DNA from: Malurus cyaneus samueli
Taxonomy: Eukaryota > Chordata > Aves > Passeriformes > Maluridae
Assembly: GCA_009741485.1 (NCBI GenBank)
Contig: CM019220.1
Span: 2,949,607-3,013,606 of the forward strand
Direction of reading: 5' to 3'
DNA: 64,000 nucleotides
Part shown: positions 62,276 to 64,000 of the stretch, piece after piece
Layout: each line of letters begins with the position of its first letter
How positions within the stretch are numbered: the first letter of the stretch is position 1
The notes under the pieces: generated by a model
The model's database searches: none
What the model was told of the DNA's origin: nothing
What the model saw: only the letters and a program-made list of their open reading frames with translations
Made by a program: the position numbers and the translations under genes

Positions 62276-63554
62276 CATTGTTTCATTTCTTTTTTCCTCA
62301 GGTTTAGGCCAAAGCCCAGGAAGGTGTCTGTGCATGGCGTTGAAGATGTTCTCACCTCACTCTGAGTTTAGGCACCTACTGGAAACATTAAATGATGCAC
62401 TTAAATGCCTTCTGCCTGAAAATCAGCAATTTTTAGAGAAGGTTATTGATCACAGCTGGCCCTGCTGTCACCTGCAGCTCCTGACCCCAAATCACCTGCC
62501 CCAGCCACATCCCACTCACCGGGGTCGTGTCCCCCCTTGCACTGCAAAACGTGCACAGCTCATCAAAAATGCATTTCATTACCTTCAGCATCTTTAAATT
62601 ACAGGCTGAGTCTGAGATGCACTCGTAAAATGAAGCTGTATTTTGTAGAACAAAAAAATACTTGGAAAAAAAAAAATCTTAAATGTGATGTCAGTCAAAT
62701 GAAGAGAATTTGTTGCTTTCATGAGATCTGCTGGTTTATTGTGTTTCACAGAAAGAACAGAGCCCCTTCCCCAGGTTTAATAGGTGGCATGTGCCTCCAG
62801 CTATACAGCAGAATAAATGGTGCTCCAAATGTTTTTTTGTCCTAATTATACATCTGTTTAGAGAATGGATGGCATTTACAGAGATGTGCCTTGTCAAAAG
62901 TTGGAAGTTGTGTCTCTCGGCAGGCCAGCACACTCATGTCAACCTGCAGCACACACTCATCTAAACCCTGCCACAAATAGCAGAGGAAAAAGGGAAACTT
63001 TGCTATTTACCAAAGGCTAAAGTTCATTTAAATTATATTCCTGATTCTCGCTGCTGCCTGCTCTGCTTTCTGAGCTCCACAATTATTATTTTTATTTTTG
63101 CACCGTTCCTCTGGGATTCACAGAGCTAAATCCTCTTCATAAAATTCCACAGAGAATTTTCTCACTCCAAGTGCTAAGGAAAAGGTCTGTCCCATGAGTT
63201 TGCCACTGAATTGGTGATGGGCCTCATTTTGATGTACCCTTTTCTCTGCTTCCCCTGACTGAGCTCTTGAGTCAACAAAGTCACCACCATATCTTTGCAT
63301 TAAAGACTCCTCAAAGTTTTTTTTCCCATAGTTGACTATCACTCCTGTCATTAAAATTTTATGGATGAATGCTCAGCAAGCATCCAGTAGTGTTTCCAAG
63401 AGCCCTATTGCTTTCCATTATTAATTAAAAGATTGGAGGAAGACTAAGTCTTTGAAGTAGGAACTATAAGAAGCCATGTCTAAAAGGGTTTAAAATTCTT
63501 GTAACAATTATAAAATATAGATAAATTTTATATATTACATGCAAATTATAAAAA
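62276..63554. other. unique sequence, nothing recognised
   Basis: AT-rich sequence between two CR1 copies. I see no exon, RNA gene or repeat that can be supported. Confidence 0.6.
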
Positions 63555-63755
63555 TATAGAAGAACTGAAGAAATTCTTTGTTGTGAGGGTGATGAGGCAG
63601 TGGCTGCCCAGAAAAGCTGTGGCTGCCCCATCCCTGGGAATGTCCAAGGCCAGGCTGGACAGGGCTTGGAATGATCTGGGACAGTGGAAGGTGGCGCATG
63701 GAGCACAGGAAGGATGATTAGATCTTCCAACCCAAAACATTCTAGGATCCTATGA
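63555..63755 (+). mobile_element. CR1 LINE 3' fragment
   Basis: The plus strand reads GAAATTCTTTGTTGTGAGGG, TGATGAGGCAGTGGCTGCCC, GCTGTGGCTGCCCCATCCCT, TCCAAGGCCAGGCTGGACAG, GGGCTTGGAATGATCTGGGA and CCAACCCAAAACATTCTAGG. This is the standard CR1 3' end, complete to its terminal ATTCTAGGATCCTATGA. It is 5'-truncated and flanked on both sides by AT-rich sequence. Confidence 0.95.
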
Positions 63756-64000
63756 AAATCTAAATAATAGAAACTATTATAACCATTGTAATTACTATAA
63801 TATTTAGAAATTATAAAAATTATCTAAATTCTAAATTATTGTATATATTATAAATGATCTATATATAAAGTATGTGTGTTTAAATTTATAACAGAGTACC
63901 ACCCAGGGCTATCAGCCAAGAACCTGATTTCCATGGTGGTTAGGCATATATTAACACAAAATTAAAGCAAAATTTTCCTATGCAAAACTTTCAAGGTGGT
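63756..64000. other. AT-rich tail of the window
   Basis: Irregular TATA/TAAAT repeats directly after the CR1 copy (about 63756-63895), then ordinary unique sequence to the edge. No gene is seen. Confidence 0.6.

Noticed and set aside
62193..62597. 134-codon open frame
   Set aside because: It begins inside a CR1 fragment and shows no family features.
1..64000. LRP1B first exon, or any tRNA or rRNA gene
   Set aside because: I looked for a signal-peptide exon in the expected plus orientation and for cloverleaf A/B-box patterns and saw none. LRP1B, if syntenic, should be off the right edge.

Overview
The window is vertebrate nuclear DNA and almost certainly avian. The evidence is eight CR1-type LINE fragments with the GGTTTGGGTTGG / ATTCTGTGAT style 3' ends common in birds, one solo long terminal repeat with a 5-bp target-site duplication, and two exons that translate to kynureninase (KYNU). 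The LTR ends (TGTTGTGGTTTA...AAGACA) remind me of songbird LTRs, so a passerine is my best guess, but that is inference. Composition is AT-rich and gene-poor, with short A, T and G homopolymers, one ATCT microsatellite and two single-base Ns that look like assembly joins.

Layout. Positions 1 to 5816 hold the 5' coding end of KYNU on the minus strand: the exon with the initiator ATG (5627-5816) and the next coding exon (582-702), separated by a 4.9-kb phase-1 intron. The remaining coding exons lie off the left edge. One open stretch inside that intron (about 3111-3338, minus) reads like a real exon but I cannot name it. A splice acceptor just upstream of the KYNU start means at least one non-coding 5' exon lies to the right of 5816. 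A short CpG-bearing segment near 15782-15905, ending in a GTGAGT donor, is a speculative candidate.

From about 6 kb to the right edge I can defend no further protein-coding exon. In human the neighbour upstream of KYNU is LRP1B, with a large gene-poor interval between. If synteny holds, this window is the KYNU-proximal part of that interval, and LRP1B would lie off the right edge on the plus strand. The interval holds the solo LTR (24162-24752), the CR1 fragments, simple repeats, short tandem duplications and a few motif-dense unique stretches that may be conserved regulatory elements (near 17.8-18.1, 28.0, 36.5, 40.5-41.0 and 45.4 kb).

I found no CRISPR array, operon, rRNA or tRNA gene, and no evidence for a new multi-gene system. 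The observations most worth checking are the unnamed exon-like stretch in KYNU intron 2, the LTR with its own TATA box and consensus splice donor, and the 116-bp near-identical duplication split by an N, which is probably an assembly artefact.
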